Positions 50,791 to 61,660 are shown, counted from the first letter of the stretch. The stretch is DNA of 64,000 nt from Saturnia japonica (GCA_033032175.1 CM065322.1:16430001-16494000); one strand, 5' to 3'. Translations and numbers: made by a program. Notes: generated from the letters alone by a model not told the origin.

Positions 50791-51292
50791 TCTAGAAACA
50801 ATTAATAAAATTGAAGTGTGTGTTTTTACTAAATGCATAATATGAAAGTGTATGCGATACATATAAAAAACACACACATTTTTAAAATTTTGTCGGTTTG
50901 TTCCGGGTAATCTCCGAAACGGTTGAACCGATTCTGACGAGACTTTCACTGTTAAATTTTAAAGATGTAAAATTTATAGGGAGTAACTTAGGCAACTTTT
51001 ATTTTAGATAAAGAATTAGGGTTCCGCACAAATAAAAAAAACTGGTCATGGTTAATCAATTCGAGCGCTTAAATGGCTTACGCTGAGCAAACCATAATAG
51101 ATATAGCAAATTAATGTATTAAACGATTGTAGACATTAAAAGGACCTACAAAGATGTCTGGGAGAATATACGACTATCTTTTATAGAACACCCACAATAA
51201 GCCATTTTGTCTTTAAAATAGCCGGGAGCGAAGGAGCCAGATTCGCACGGCCATTATGTAGCCAAAGTGAGCGAAGCCACGAGCACAGCTAG
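50791..51292 (+). mobile_element. Non-autonomous Helitron, family A, copy 5
   Basis: Starts A|TCTAGAAACAATTAATAAAA and ends GAGCACAGCTAG|T. It is 502 bp with both canonical ends. Confidence 0.75.
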
Positions 51293-51884
51293 TCTTATAT
51301 ATAAAAATCTTGTGAGCGTCTGTTAGTGATCCTCTAACGACTTTGAACGACTTGACCGATTCAGCTCATATTCACATAATATTTTTGTTTTATGGAGGCG
51401 ATGGTTTATCATTATGTTAGAAACCAATAGATGGCGCTATGATAAGCTATTAACTTCAGGAAAGGGCAGAACAATTAAATTTTTTATACTACAAAGGTTG
51501 CTAATAAATACACGGCCCACCGGATGTTAAGCGGTAATTTGGCGAAATTTTGGAAAAACTGATTAGTTTTTCTATTGGATTTTTAATAACCTCGAGACCA
51601 TAACTAACAATTCGAGCGATAGGTACATAATTATTTTGTTTAGTTCATTGCCCTGTATGAGTTTGCAGAAACAAGCTGAATTTATAAAAAGGAAACAAAA
51701 AACCCGACTGCAATAAAAACACTTGGATAGAAAATATATTTTTTAAATTATGTTTTTTATTTGATTCCCAGACGTTGCACTTAAATAGTTTGGGACGATT
51801 TTAGTGGTATAAAAAAATCGTTAGAAAATTGTCACATCTAGTTACGTTGAAAATCAAATACGATGAGTTATATAAAAGTCCTTA
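51293..51884. repeat. Repeat fragments, including a partial repeat R
   Basis: Beginning at 51296 TATATATAAAAATCTTGTGAGC starts another common lepidopteran repeat. From 51700 to 51800 AAAAACCCGACTGCAATAAA and GATTCCCAGACGTTGCACTT match repeat R. Confidence 0.5.
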
Positions 51885-52215
51885 GCTCTCATTGAGGTAT
51901 TAATTAGGTACTAGAGCAGCTATTACGAATAGAAATGGTATTCCATTTGATACCGAGGGGCGCGGGGCACGCGCGAAATAATACATCGAATTTACTGATG
52001 AAATGTCACTCCTTGACTTTTACTTGTGTTTCTCGAATTGTTTAAACATGAAGGCATATTTATGAAGTACAATTTAGCACTCAAGCATAATTTGTAACTC
52101 GTTTATATAACACATATAGACTGTGAACGTGAGTGTATGCACTCCAAGCCTTCAAACAACTTGGTTGCGACGTCGTCTCTAGTACGTACATACATAGTAG
52201 TACATAATACCTCAA
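51885..52215 (+). repeat. Dispersed repeat S, copy 1
   Basis: GTACTAGAGCAGCTATTACG, CGCGGGGCACGCGCG, ATACATCGAATTTACTG, CATGAAGGCATATTTATGAAG, TGCACTCCAAGCC and GTAGTACATAATACCTC match 55055-55385 in order over about 330 bp. Class unknown, non-coding. Confidence 0.7.
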
Positions 52216-52629
52216 TGGTCTCTATTAAAGTAATTAAATCCATGTACATAACAATAAGAAGGAAATATATATAATATTTAATGAAATATGAAAACCCACG
52301 ATCACAAGTCCATATGGTACATCACGACCGTCATATAATCTTCCATTGTCCGTTTTATGGTTTCTATAAAAACCCACTGAAACTAATTTTTAAGATAATT
52401 TGTTTTATTTTATTACACACCAATATAACAGTACAATTATTATCAGTTAAGATTATAATTTATTGTATAAATCTAAATTTAAAAAGCGCAAAGGTAAAAA
52501 ATAAATAAAAAAAAGGCGTAAAAAGATATTAAATAAAAAATATATATGCTTAAGACTAAAAGTAAATATTATAGGACATTTTTTACTCTTTTGCTATTAA
52601 AAAATAGTTTTTAAACTAAATTATTAAAA
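52216..52629. other. AT-rich spacer, nothing recognised
   Basis: A 75-codon plus frame (52281-52508) has low complexity toward its end and no motif. Confidence 0.4.
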
Positions 52630-53715
52630 AGAAAACAAAATACCCGAAAGCAACACAAACACTTTTTTCTATTTTTGCTTTTTATTTGTTTCTCATAAAT
52701 CGTACTTGAATATTACATAGCCTACGTCACTCCCACAATTAAGACGAATCTAACGACACATAGCATACTACAATCTATCAAACCGTTTAGATTACAGAGC
52801 GTGCCAAAGAAATATACATATACTAGCCGGTTGCCCGCGGCTCCGCCCGCGTTTGTAGTTACGCAGTAGTTATTTACATCCCGTAATTTTATTTTTACAT
52901 ATATTGTTGACAATTCATATGCTGTATCAATTGAGGAATGGCGTGTATTTCCCCTTACAATTTTCATCAAATAATTCTTTTTATTTCTTTCTTACCAAAA
53001 ACATAAATATGAATATCCCTAATTTGAGACATGTCGGGTTTTGCATACAAACTTTCACCCAAGTTTTATTTTCACCATATTTGGAATAACACAATGAAAT
53101 AATTCACTTTTAGCACAACTGTATAATCCAGATAATTTACAATAGCTATATTAATTAGAATATATAAACTTCCACGAACCTCGATTGACAGCGCACGTCA
53201 TATTCCTATCATAAAATAAAACAGTAATTATGCCGTACTTCGTAGTTACACTGTTTAAATACACCTCGGCCAATCTTATAAAGAATACTTGACTATCATT
53301 TAATGGATAATTATTAGAAATACAATAAATTTCTTATTATGTATAACACTGTCAATATATCAACAAACCAGAATAACAATCAACAAACTGGTTGGTATGG
53401 CAGCCGATGTCATTTCACCATTATCGCGCATGCGCATTTGGTTTTCCCATATTTTGTTCATAGAGACTTTCATGCTCTATTTTAACCCTTAAAGTTTTAT
53501 TTTCGCTACAAAAAGTACGCTATGTCCTTTCCAAAGTTCCAACCTATCTTTATACAATTCATCAAAGTTGGTTAAGCGGTCTAGGCGTGAAAACGTAACA
53601 GACAGACAGACAGAGTTACTTTCGCATTTATAATATTATTATGGATAGTATGGTTAAATACGCTCGAAAAAACACCCTTTTTCGCAGTCTGGTAAAAATG
53701 TTTGATGTTTAATTA
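52630..53715 (+). repeat. Dispersed repeat R, copy interrupted by a Helitron
   Basis: The left half (52630-52822) matches 7305-7495 and the right half (53646-53715) matches 7496-7575. The Helitron 52823-53645 lies between. Confidence 0.7.
52823..53645 (-). mobile_element. Non-autonomous Helitron, family B, with both ends
   Basis: On the minus strand it starts A|TCCATAATAATATTATAAAT at 53645 and ends GGCGGAGCCGCGGGCAACCG GCTAG|T at 52823. The G+C-rich inverted pair just before CTAG is the usual 3' hairpin. It inserted between A and T inside repeat R. 823 bp, no coding capacity. Partner copy at 22321-22740. Confidence 0.82.
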
Positions 53716-53759
53716 TGTCCCTTCAGATTACTTTTTTAAATGACGGTAGTCTATCCGGA

Positions 53760-53890
53760 TACCGCTTCGACCGACACGAGTTCGAATCCAAGATACACTT
53801 GAAGGTCAGTTTCCCTGTTAGGCTTAGCGTGCTACCATTTTGGGTTACATCGTCACTTAAGATTAGGTAAGAGTGTGGCAAAGCGCTAAA
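53760..53890 (+). repeat. tRNA-derived SINE, family A relative
   Basis: B box CGAGTTCGAATCCAAG, then TTAGGCTTAGCGTGCTACC and GTCACTTAAGATTAGGTAAG, the 3' end of family A. The middle part is shorter than in 15718-15972. Confidence 0.62.
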
Positions 53891-54317
53891 TCTATAAAGA
53901 ATTTTAAGAAATTACACTAAATTATATGTGACAGGCTTTAGGTAGTGTCAAGATTCAAAGTTATGCAAGAAATATTAATTTTTAATGTGGAAGTTTGCAG
54001 CCCTAATTCGTAATATGTGGATCGATCAAATATTTTACTCACATGTTGCATTCTCTGACATTATAAAAATGTACTAATTGATAATAGTCACATACGAAAG
54101 TAATATCACCATTGTATCTAAGATTATTTAGGTACAACGGGAAACTTGATTGTTTTTAAAAATCTTCTAGTTTCTATGGAGTTTCTCAGGGTATCCATTT
54201 CATACTAAATATTCCCTGCCTTAAAACCATATTAACATGTGAATTGAAATTATAAATGAACTGTTACTTGTCACTTTCGTTTAATTTCTATTATAGAACA
54301 TGACGGCATTATATAGT

Positions 54318-54562
54318 GGTTGTAAGCGCGACTGCTATGATCGATGTCCTGGGTTCGATTCCCAGGTCGAGCAAGATGTTATTGGGTTTTTCTATTAAAT
54401 TCTCAGTAGCAACTAGGAGTTTGGCTTCGTGCCCGATTAATGGCAATAAGTTCGCCTCCTATTTATTTATTACTTGAAACCTAAAAACATATGCGGCGAA
54501 CTGTGTGTGTACATTAGTACACGTCTGCGGCTTTGCCTAACCCTTTGAGGATACAGGCGTGA
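54318..54562 (+). repeat. tRNA-derived SINE, family B, most complete copy
   Basis: Head TAGTGGTTGTAAGCGCGACT with B box GGGTTCGATTCCCAGG, body GTTATTGGGTTTTTCTATTA, GGAGTTTGGCTTCGTGCCCG, ACCTAAAAACATATGCGGCG, and 3' end GGATACAGGCGTGATGGTAC. Confidence 0.8.
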
Positions 54563-54618
54563 TGGTACAAAATAACTATAAGGAAATTAGAAAAACAAAT
54601 TCGTTTTAGTCAAATGCG

Positions 54619-54875
54619 TAGTGGCTTTTACAGCTTCACTGGACTTGGGGTCGAGCGCAGAGGGCACTCAGCCGCGAAAGTTATAAGGAAGACTCGCACA
54701 AGGGTGCCAAAGTGGCCGAACCTCGGCTCGGGCGGTCGTCGCGTACGCAAATAAGTCGCGAACTAACTGAATCCCTACACCTACGATTCGAGCTAACTAA
54801 ATTATACTCATAGCCACGTTCCCTTCCTCCTGGGAGGAAGGAAGGATACATGCGTATGTGCATTTAGTAAACGGA
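54619..54875 (-). repeat. LINE 3'-region repeat, family L, copy L4
   Basis: On the minus strand TTCCTTCCTCCCAGGAGGAAG (itself a palindrome), then GGTTCGGCCACTTTGGCACC and CCAAGTCCAGTGAAGCTGTA, matching 28400-28640 and the poly(A) copies. A 60-codon minus frame inside is probably the end of the LINE ORF or its UTR. Confidence 0.65.
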
Positions 54876-55054
54876 AAAACACGTAGTTGGATTCTTTCGT
54901 CTTAAGTAGCCTTCACTCACATATGGGCGCGGTGCGATACGCGACGGTGCCCTTTGGTAGGACATTTCATTAGAATATACGAAAGGTTAAACATATTTTT
55001 TCGAAACAACATTATTATTTAACCTCTCCCAAAGGTGGCCAAAATGGAATTATT

Positions 55055-55385
55055 ATATACTATGTACTAGAGCACCTATTAGGAACAAAAACTGGACTCC
55101 ACCTCTTACCGCGGAGCGCGGGGCACGCGCGTTTTAATACATCGAACTTACTGGTGAAATGTCTCTCCTTTACATTTACTTGTGTTTCTCGAGTTGTCTA
55201 AACAGTATATCAGTGCACATGAAGGCATATTTATGAAGTAAAGTTTATCACACAAACGTGTGATCGCAACGAGTGCCCGACATAGACTGTAGGTGCGAGT
55301 GTATGCACTCCAACGCGTGTTTTAAACAATCTGGCTGAGGTATCGTCTGTAGTACGTAATACATAATATCTCGACAGTGGAATTA
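55055..55385 (+). repeat. Dispersed repeat S, copy 2
   Basis: Matches 51885-52215 (see there), with an extra 12-bp insertion AGTATATCAGTG near 55206. Confidence 0.7.
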
Positions 55386-56799
55386 ATTGATTGATCTATT
55401 TTACTTTCATGTATATAATTCATCGGTCAATCATATTATATCATCAATATTAATTTAAACCAATAATTCGCCGTCATTTACCGCGTTAACCGCAGATGAC
55501 GAAATGTATCAAAATACAATAGTCATCATGGTTGAACACCACAACTAACTAACGCTGCGCAGGCCATATACGCTACGATCTACAGGTTTACCTGTGCACG
55601 TGTACCTGCGCAGGGAAACCCCACGTCGTACTGTGTATGGGGTATATACACACTTCCAGGTTCATCGTATAATGTCATTTAACAAATATACAATATGTGT
55701 GAAAAACCCCGTCGAGTCCAAAAAGGGTGTATAAAGGTACCAAAAAAACAAAAAAATATCAAAATTTTATTTATTATGAAAATAAAAATGTTATTGTGAT
55801 TTAAAATTAACATATTTAGTTTTAGTTTCCCTAAAATTTAGCAAATTTTTAAAACGTGATTGTTTAGGCTAAAAGACGCTTATGACAATCATATGCATAA
55901 TGATACATCATCCATCCTTTTTCCTTGTATCTGTCTATCCCTATCTACCGCCTACCTTTCACTGACGTCAGTTAGTCCATGAAATTTCAACGGCGAACAC
56001 ATAGTGATTGCGTCGATATATTAAATATCATACATAATAAACTTTATTAATCACCGTGCATGGTGCATGCTGAGACAGGAGTGAACACAAGAGGAAGCCT
56101 GCAAAGTGCGTGAAAGCTGTTGTTCGCTGAGTCCTTTTTTCTCCATTCCGTGAATTCCATTATTCCGTGTCATTGTACATATGTTGTAATCTCCAGGGAA
56201 AGTGGGCCCCAATCAACAATCCGGCTAGTTTTTAAGAACTAAATCGAACCAGCGTTTACAGTGATAACACCGTCGCCAGTCCCTGCGCGGCGCAGCGGTA
56301 CGTTTGATCGTATGGCGGTACCTTGCGCCGCGCCGTCTGTATTGCCATGTAAGTTTCCTCATTTAACTAATTTTTATTACATTTTATTAGAGGTATTTTT
56401 TTTACTTATAATCTGAGATAGATAACATAAACAGAATATGATCTCAATACCTAATAACATCTTCACGGATCCGACGAGGTTTTTAATACATATATGTATA
56501 TTATATTATATTCCATTTCGCATCTGTCGCCTGCGCAGGTTCAAAAGACTGCACAGGTGTATTCCAATACACGCTTCGGTATACTTGCGCAGGCACACCT
56601 ATATAAGTAGACCTCTCCGGTAGATCGTATAATCAGCGTTACGTCTGTTAGCGCTACATATACTTTTAACAACCGTTATGTGAAATAATTAAGAGCACTG
56701 TTTTTTTGTAGTAGCAGAGTAAATTGACGACATCGCGACACTGTTCTTGGTGACGCACAGATTAATAGAAAAGTAAAATCCCAAAAAAAAAAAAAAAAA
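55386..56799. other. Non-coding; G+C-rich CTGCGCAGG-bearing blocks and a possible first exon
   Basis: Related blocks with CTGCGCAGG, ACCTGTGCAC/ACAGGTGTAT and CTACAGGTTTACCTG occur at 55550-55680 and 56520-56640. Between them ATGGCGGTACCTTGCGCCGC at 56311 leads to a perfect donor CAT|GTAAGT at 56348/56349, which could be a short first coding exon on the plus strand. No downstream exon is seen. Confidence 0.35.
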
Positions 56800-57000
56800 A
56801 ACAATATAAGATCAGAGAGAATTCAGCAATCCATCCACGGCCTTCGTTGCCATGCCGGCTTGCAGTTGGGTATACACTTGCTAATCTTGAAAGGCGATAA
56901 ATCAAAAGAGAGTTGGATTTATCGAGTGGAGAGTGGAGAGACGGGTTTATCGCCATGTGTATGGGGTTCGCGATCCAAACGGGTACGCATGTCTACCAAC
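56800..57000 (-). repeat. Dispersed repeat T, copy
   Basis: On the minus strand GGATCGCGAACCCCATACAC, ATGGCGATAAACCCG and CCGGCATGGCAACGAAGGCC match the blocks at 30580-30790. Confidence 0.45.
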
Positions 57001-57105
57001 CCGTTTGATTACTGGATATACAATCTGTTATCTGGATGTCCGAAAACGGAAGTACGAACAACTAGATGACCTTAGTTCTTTTAGAAGAATCATATTTGTT
57101 TACCA

Positions 57106-57859
57106 CTAGCTGTGCCCCACGGATTCACCCGTGTTAATTTCATACGACAAAAATCGCCAACGCACCCGTTTAGGCAATTTTTTATACTTTGTGTAAAACT
57201 ATCGATTATTTTATGAGAAATAAATTAATTTTTCAAATTATAATATAGCCTATGTTACTCGCTGGTACTGGAGCTTTATATTGGTGAAAGAATTTTCAAA
57301 ATCGGTCCAGTGGTTTTTGAGTTTGTCCATTACAAACAAAAAATCAAACCTTTACTCTGTATAATATAGACAATATAATTATTTTATACTATCTGGTACC
57401 CGCGACTTCGTCTGCGTATCTGGATATACACAGATAGATCTTGGAACACGACAAACCAAAAGAAAATCAGGATGGGATTGTTACTATTTGTATGGTGGAC
57501 GCGATCCCTATTACCCCGCTATATTACTGTATAAGCACCGGTTGATTTCGGAACACGACAAAGCAAAAGAAAATCATACATTGGTTTATCACTGTTTGTA
57601 TGGTATTGTCGTTATATGCCAATATGAATTCAACACATTAATCGTCCCAATAAAACATACATACTTTACATTTATTATATTTGTGGGATAACACTGGTTA
57701 AACTATGATTTTTATGGAGATAAAAAGTACCCTATGTGATATTTAAGGTTATAGAATATCTGTGTGCTGAATTTCATTCAAATCCGTTCAGCCGTTTTCG
57801 CGTGATTGTGTAACAAATATCCAAACATACACACTTTCACATTTATTATATTAGTAGGA
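57106..57859 (-). mobile_element. Helitron-like element(s), composite
   Basis: The minus strand ends ...CACAGCTAG|T at 57106 and starts A|TCCTACTAATATAATAAATG at 57859, both canonical. A second internal junction near 57375-57400 (TATAATATAGACAA then TATCTGGTACCCGCGACTTC) suggests two elements side by side. Repeat T blocks occur at 57410-57620. Confidence 0.6.
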
Positions 57860-57860
57860 T

Positions 57861-58170
57861 AAAAAATAAATAATAGTTTAAAAAAACTTAAAAAAACACG
57901 CTTTCATAAAAAATCCAACTAAAAAACAGAAAATAAAATTTAATAAATTTGATTAAGTACAGTGTAAAAAAAAATGAATGTACATTATTGTAAAAAAAGC
58001 GTGGGGTGTATTCAAAGCGCTTTTTAAGATATTATATTATCGAATAATGTACATTCATTTTTTTTTACACTGTACTTAATCAAATTTATTAAATTTTATT
58101 TTCTGTTTTTTAGTTGGATTTTTTATGAAAGCGCGTTTTTTTAAGTTTTTTTTAACTATTATTTATTTTT
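57861..58170. repeat. Near-perfect long foldback, 129-bp arms
   Basis: Left arm 57861-57989 and right arm 58043-58170 are inverted copies differing at only a few positions, separated by a 53-bp loop that holds its own small stem (AAAAAGCG / CGCTTTTT). The arms abut the 5' end of the Helitron at 57859. No coding content. A transcript would form a hairpin of over 120 bp. Confidence 0.85.
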
Positions 58171-58498
58171 CATTTTTTAGTTAAATTTTTTCAACTATAA
58201 ATTATTTAGTTCGATTTGCTAACTATCAACAGCCCTTAATATGTACAAATGTGTTCCGATTGTATCTTGGTTAAGAACACATATTGAAAGATTTCTATGA
58301 TGCCAATATAAACAGCGAGACACGTAGAGGTGCAACCTTATTTACATATACAGTCAGTCACATTAATGCTTGAGTATGGAATTTTCAATCCGTAATCACT
58401 TTACATAATATTATAATCATAGGAGCGAATCTGTTGGCGGCACTGAGAATGAGGATGAGTGTGAATTTTCACTCTGTGACTGATTGTAGATTTTATGG

Positions 58499-58770
58499 TT
58501 AATCTCCTAATCGAATCATTTCATTCAATGCTTCACTGTTACATGGAGTTCTTCCTGTTAATTTTGAGCAATTAAGTTCTTCAATTCGTATACCGTCCAA
58601 GGATCTTCCACTACTAAGTGCCACATAAGCTTGTCCAGCAGCAAACAATCGCGGACCCAAATAAATGACTGCATGATCAACTGTACAACCTTGCATGCCC
58701 GAAAGAGTAAGTGTGGAACTGCACCCATGCGTAGTTCGCGCACTAGCTCTATCTCTCTTACTCGCATGAA
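58499..58770 (-). pseudogene. Helitron Pif1-like helicase, C-terminal remnant
   Basis: The minus strand (58696-58499) reads MQGCTVDHAVIYLGPRLFAA, GQAYVALSSGRSLDGIRIEE and LNCSKLTGRTPCN. The Q-G-x-T-V-D, G-Q-x-Y-V-A-L-S and L-D-G-L-x-I-x-x-L blocks are motifs V and VI of Pif1-type helicases in the form carried by Helitron Rep-helicase proteins. Upstream codons are decayed. This shows an autonomous Helitron once sat here. Confidence 0.82.
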
Positions 58771-59289
58771 AAGAATGCGGAAAGAAATTAATTAATCCTG
58801 GCGAATCTAATTACGATAATCGGATGCTTTGATCGGATTATTGATAGTTGTTTTATAGTAGTTTGATAGTTGTGCAAAGTTTGAATTAAATCTGATCATT
58901 CAAAGTAGGACAAAATCGAGCTCAAAGGGGTCGGTTACATACATACATACAGGTGAAGCTAATAAAAGCGTGTTAAAAATCAAAACATAGGGACGGAGAA
59001 ATATGTTAATATGAACTAAATGACGGCCGAATTTCCTCATAGGCAATAAAACCGCGGTGTTATACTAGTCAAAAATGCCACCGTTCGGCCGTGAACCCGC
59101 TACCTGTGACATTGTGGTATTTCTAAACCACACACGTGTGTTAACTAGCTAACATTCTACAAGGTTCTATTATGTACTGTTTGTGAAGTTATTAATAGAA
59201 CTCTGTTAACTATCTTTTACTACTGACTCCGTTCGCGACTTGACAATTTTTTTTATTAAATGATTTTTTTACCTTTAGTTATAGGTTTA
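58771..59289. repeat. Probable rest of the autonomous Helitron and spacer
   Basis: TTACATACATACATACAGGTGAAGCTAATAAAAGCGTG at 58936-58972 contains a phrase common beside lepidopteran Helitron helicase ORFs. Nothing else is recognised. Confidence 0.4.
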
Positions 59290-59565
59290 GCGTTTGACCA
59301 CAATCTCACCTGATCTTAAGAGACGATGATGTAGATTAAGATGGTAATATGCAAGCCTAAAGGGACTGGCTCTCAAGTGCAGCTGCCGGACACCCTTAGG
59401 TGCTTCACGATAGATTTTCGACTTGAAGGTGGTAGCTAGCCAGGCGGGTATTAGAAAAACCCAAACACTACCCCTTGCTATGGTGTCAGCGCGATATTTT
59501 CCTTTACCAAAAACTCAAGCTCATTGCAGAAATTTGAACTCACGTTAATCGACACAATTTCCGTA
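59290..59565 (-). repeat. tRNA-derived SINE, family A, full-length-like
   Basis: On the minus strand GTGAGTTCAAATTTCTGCAA (decayed B box), TTTTTGGTAAAGGAAAATATC, GGTAGCTAGCC-type body and the 3' end CTTAAGATCAGGTGAGATTG. Confidence 0.65.
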
Positions 59566-59668
59566 CACGCTAGCACTGAGCTATTATTTAATAATATCTT
59601 CAATAAATAAGCCATAAAATGTCCATCTTTTTTTACAACTTGACTGATAATTTCAGAAATTATCGAGT

Positions 59669-60388
59669 TCAAATAGACAATTTCTTGATCTTTACAATGT
59701 TAGTATATGTATTATTCATACCTTGTAATTTCCCAGTTTTCCTCCTCCCACCAATCCTAGTCTTCTTCACGATCACTTTGTAGTTATTACTCGTTGTGTA
59801 AACTTGGTCAGGAGCGTAACTTTTCCCACTATAAATCTGATTACCGCTTGCATTGTAATACAAGTTACCGCTTCTCTTATAACTGTAACTGGGGTAGCTT
59901 TGGTAAGTGTGGCCGACGTTACCGTAACCGGTTGACGGTAATATGTATTGGTAACACGGTTTAGGGAGTGAATCTTGCCATTTTTTACCGTTAGCATTCG
60001 GCGAACAGTAATAAGCTGGGCCGTGGTGGCTCTGCCCGTTCCCGTAACCGTAAGCATTACCGTAACCGGTTGGGTAAATGTTAGCGTTACCGTAACCGGT
60101 TGGGTAAATATTAGCGTTACCGTAACCGGTTGGGTAAATATTAGAGTTACCGTAACCGGTTGGGTAAAAGTTAGAGTTACCATAGTCGTGATGATGCCCA
60201 TGGGAATCCTGACCGTATAGAGTTTGGAATAAAGCGTCTAGTGCTTGGTAATACTCCGGCGATTGCGTCGGACTCGGCGGCTTATAAACAAAAGGTGTTT
60301 TCAAACATTTGTTATTATTTTGTGCTAATATTAAAAGTACGGGAAATGTTTGAATCAGACCGCAAATAGTACTTTCCTGTATTGTCAT
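59669..60388 (-). CDS. Putative secreted Gly/Tyr/Asn-rich repeat protein (partial gene or single exon)
   Basis: The ORF of 239 codons begins MTIQESTICGLIQTFPVLLI. The hydrophobic stretch is a plausible signal peptide. Next come KPPSPTQSPEYYQALDALFQ and a His-rich stretch, then four 10-residue repeats of the form GYGN-[SA]-N-[IF]-YPT (about residues 68-107), a Tyr-rich region and a basic end (KVIVKKTRIGGRRKTGKLQG). A splice donor CAAG|GTATGA at 59722/59721 suggests the coding part may stop there in phase 1 and continue in an exon I could not find. If unspliced, the protein ends at 59669. The composition suggests a structural secreted protein such as a cuticle or silk/eggshell component. No family is recognised. 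The unbroken frame through a 30-bp tandem repeat argues for selection. Confidence 0.6.
   Translation of the reverse strand: MTIQESTICGLIQTFPVLLILAQNNNKCLKTPFVYKPPSPTQSPEYYQALDALFQTLYGQDSHGHHHDYGNSNFYPTGYGNSNIYPTGYGNANIYPTGYGNANIYPTGYGNAYGYGNGQSHHGPAYYCSPNANGKKWQDSLPKPCYQYILPSTGYGNVGHTYQSYPSYSYKRSGNLYYNASGNQIYSGKSYAPDQVYTTSNNYKVIVKKTRIGGRRKTGKLQGMNNTYTNIVKIKKLSI
60058..60183 (-). repeat. 30-bp tandem repeat inside the Gly/Tyr-rich gene
   Basis: Four near-identical units GTTACCGTAACCGGTTGGGT plus AAATATTAGC encode the GYGN-x-N-x-YPT repeats. Unit length divisible by three preserves the frame. Copy number may vary between individuals. Confidence 0.85.
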
Positions 60389-60784
60389 ATTTAAAATGTC
60401 CTTTGTTTTGTTTCTAATAAATTTTACACATATTATTACTGTATGTATGACCTATCAAAGTCAATTCTAGATTTCAACTGAACGATAAATTACGTAGCTA
60501 TAATAATGCTTAAAAATGGAATTTGAGGTTATCTTTAAAATCAGTTATTATATATTGGGTAAAGTTAATTTCAACAGAACTGTTATTGAGCAATGCTTTT
60601 GTGTGTTTGACATAAACGTACATAATGATTTATTGAAATCGTGAAGCTTATAAACGGTTCATGGATAATTATGGATGTCAATAATTATTAATATTAATAG
60701 CTTATTCTATAACATGTATGCCAAAGTATTGTTATGAGGATTCTTTATTGTAATCCGTGAAATGTTTTTATTATTATATATGTA
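60389..60784. other. Upstream flank of the Gly/Tyr-rich gene, nothing recognised
   Basis: AT-rich. No distinct TATA or initiator pair could be chosen. Confidence 0.4.
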
Positions 60785-61215
60785 TAGTATAGTACTTGTA
60801 GAGCTTACTGTACGGTGGGAATCTAATATACCTAAAGACCACGCAATAAAAATGAAAAAATATTACGATCTATGTAATTAGTTAACCAAGAACGGCTATA
60901 CGGTTAACTTGTATGCGGTGGAAGTAGGAGCGAGAGGTATTACATCGAAATCTCTCTATAACTTGCTAAACGACCTCAGCTTGTTGATAACTGCAGTAAG
61001 TTCTATCTTAGAACGGGTATCTAAAGCAGCATTAACAGGCTCTTTCCAAATCTGGCTTGGCAGGGAGGGTATCGCGGGCAGCCAAGGTGAGCGCTGATGT
61101 GCATCTTAAGGGGGCCCCTTAAACCTACACCTGGGTCGCAAGTCCCGGAGGCTGCTCGTGTTCCCCTCTCTCTGTCAGACGATGGACCCGGCTCCCGCAC
61201 TGTGAATCCATGGAA
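60785..61215 (+). pseudogene. Retroelement 3' end with PD-(D/E)XK-like segment, copy P3
   Basis: Matches P1 from the LVELT block onward. The stretch 60909-61097 is open and reads YAVEVGARGITSKSLYNLLN and [21 protein letters not shown] stop replaces the codon after LCN at about 60877. The tail keeps AAGGGGGCCCCTT and extends through CTGGGTCGCAAGTCCCGGAG. 5'-truncated. Confidence 0.6.
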
Positions 61216-61584
61216 TGTTAAGATGTTTGTTTCAAATATAAGAACATATATAAGGCTTCACATTATCTATGTCATGAAGGTATATTACGTATATCCGGTT
61301 TTGATTATTTCTAATTGAACTTGTTATATCGGTATATATATATATATATTTGTCGGTATTTATATTCAATTGTCGACTACGTGTTTTAGGGATCCGTATC
61401 AAAAATGAAAAAACGGTACCATTATAGAATCACTTTGTGGTACGTCTGTCTGTCAGTGGGATAAGGCTCTTTTTTAAAAACGATGTATAAAGTTAAATTG
61501 TCCATAGCCTTATACTGCTGTAAAAAATGAAATTTATAGGTTACAACAATAACGATCAGCCCATCATACTTTTTGTTAGATCTG
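61216..61584. other. AT-rich spacer, nothing recognised
   Basis: Contains an (AT)n tract at about 61335-61350. Confidence 0.4.
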
Positions 61585-61660
61585 ATTACGCTGTTAGCCT
61601 GAGGGGCCCTAAACCAATAGAGCCGCTGAGGGCTTTTACAGCTTTACCGGGCTTTTTAAT
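61585..61660 (-). repeat. Family L retroposon fragment, copy L5
   Basis: On the minus strand CCGGTAAAGCTGTAAAAGCC, then a GGGCCCCTC palindrome and AGGCTAACAGCGTA, matching 43685-43770 with a 9-bp insertion (CCAATAGAG on the plus strand). No poly(A) or duplication was found. Confidence 0.6.

Noticed and set aside
59773..60220. Val/Thr-rich frames on both strands (142 codons minus, 81 codons plus)
   Set aside because: Both are shadows of the 30-bp tandem repeat inside the Gly/Tyr-rich ORF, which has the more protein-like composition and a signal peptide.
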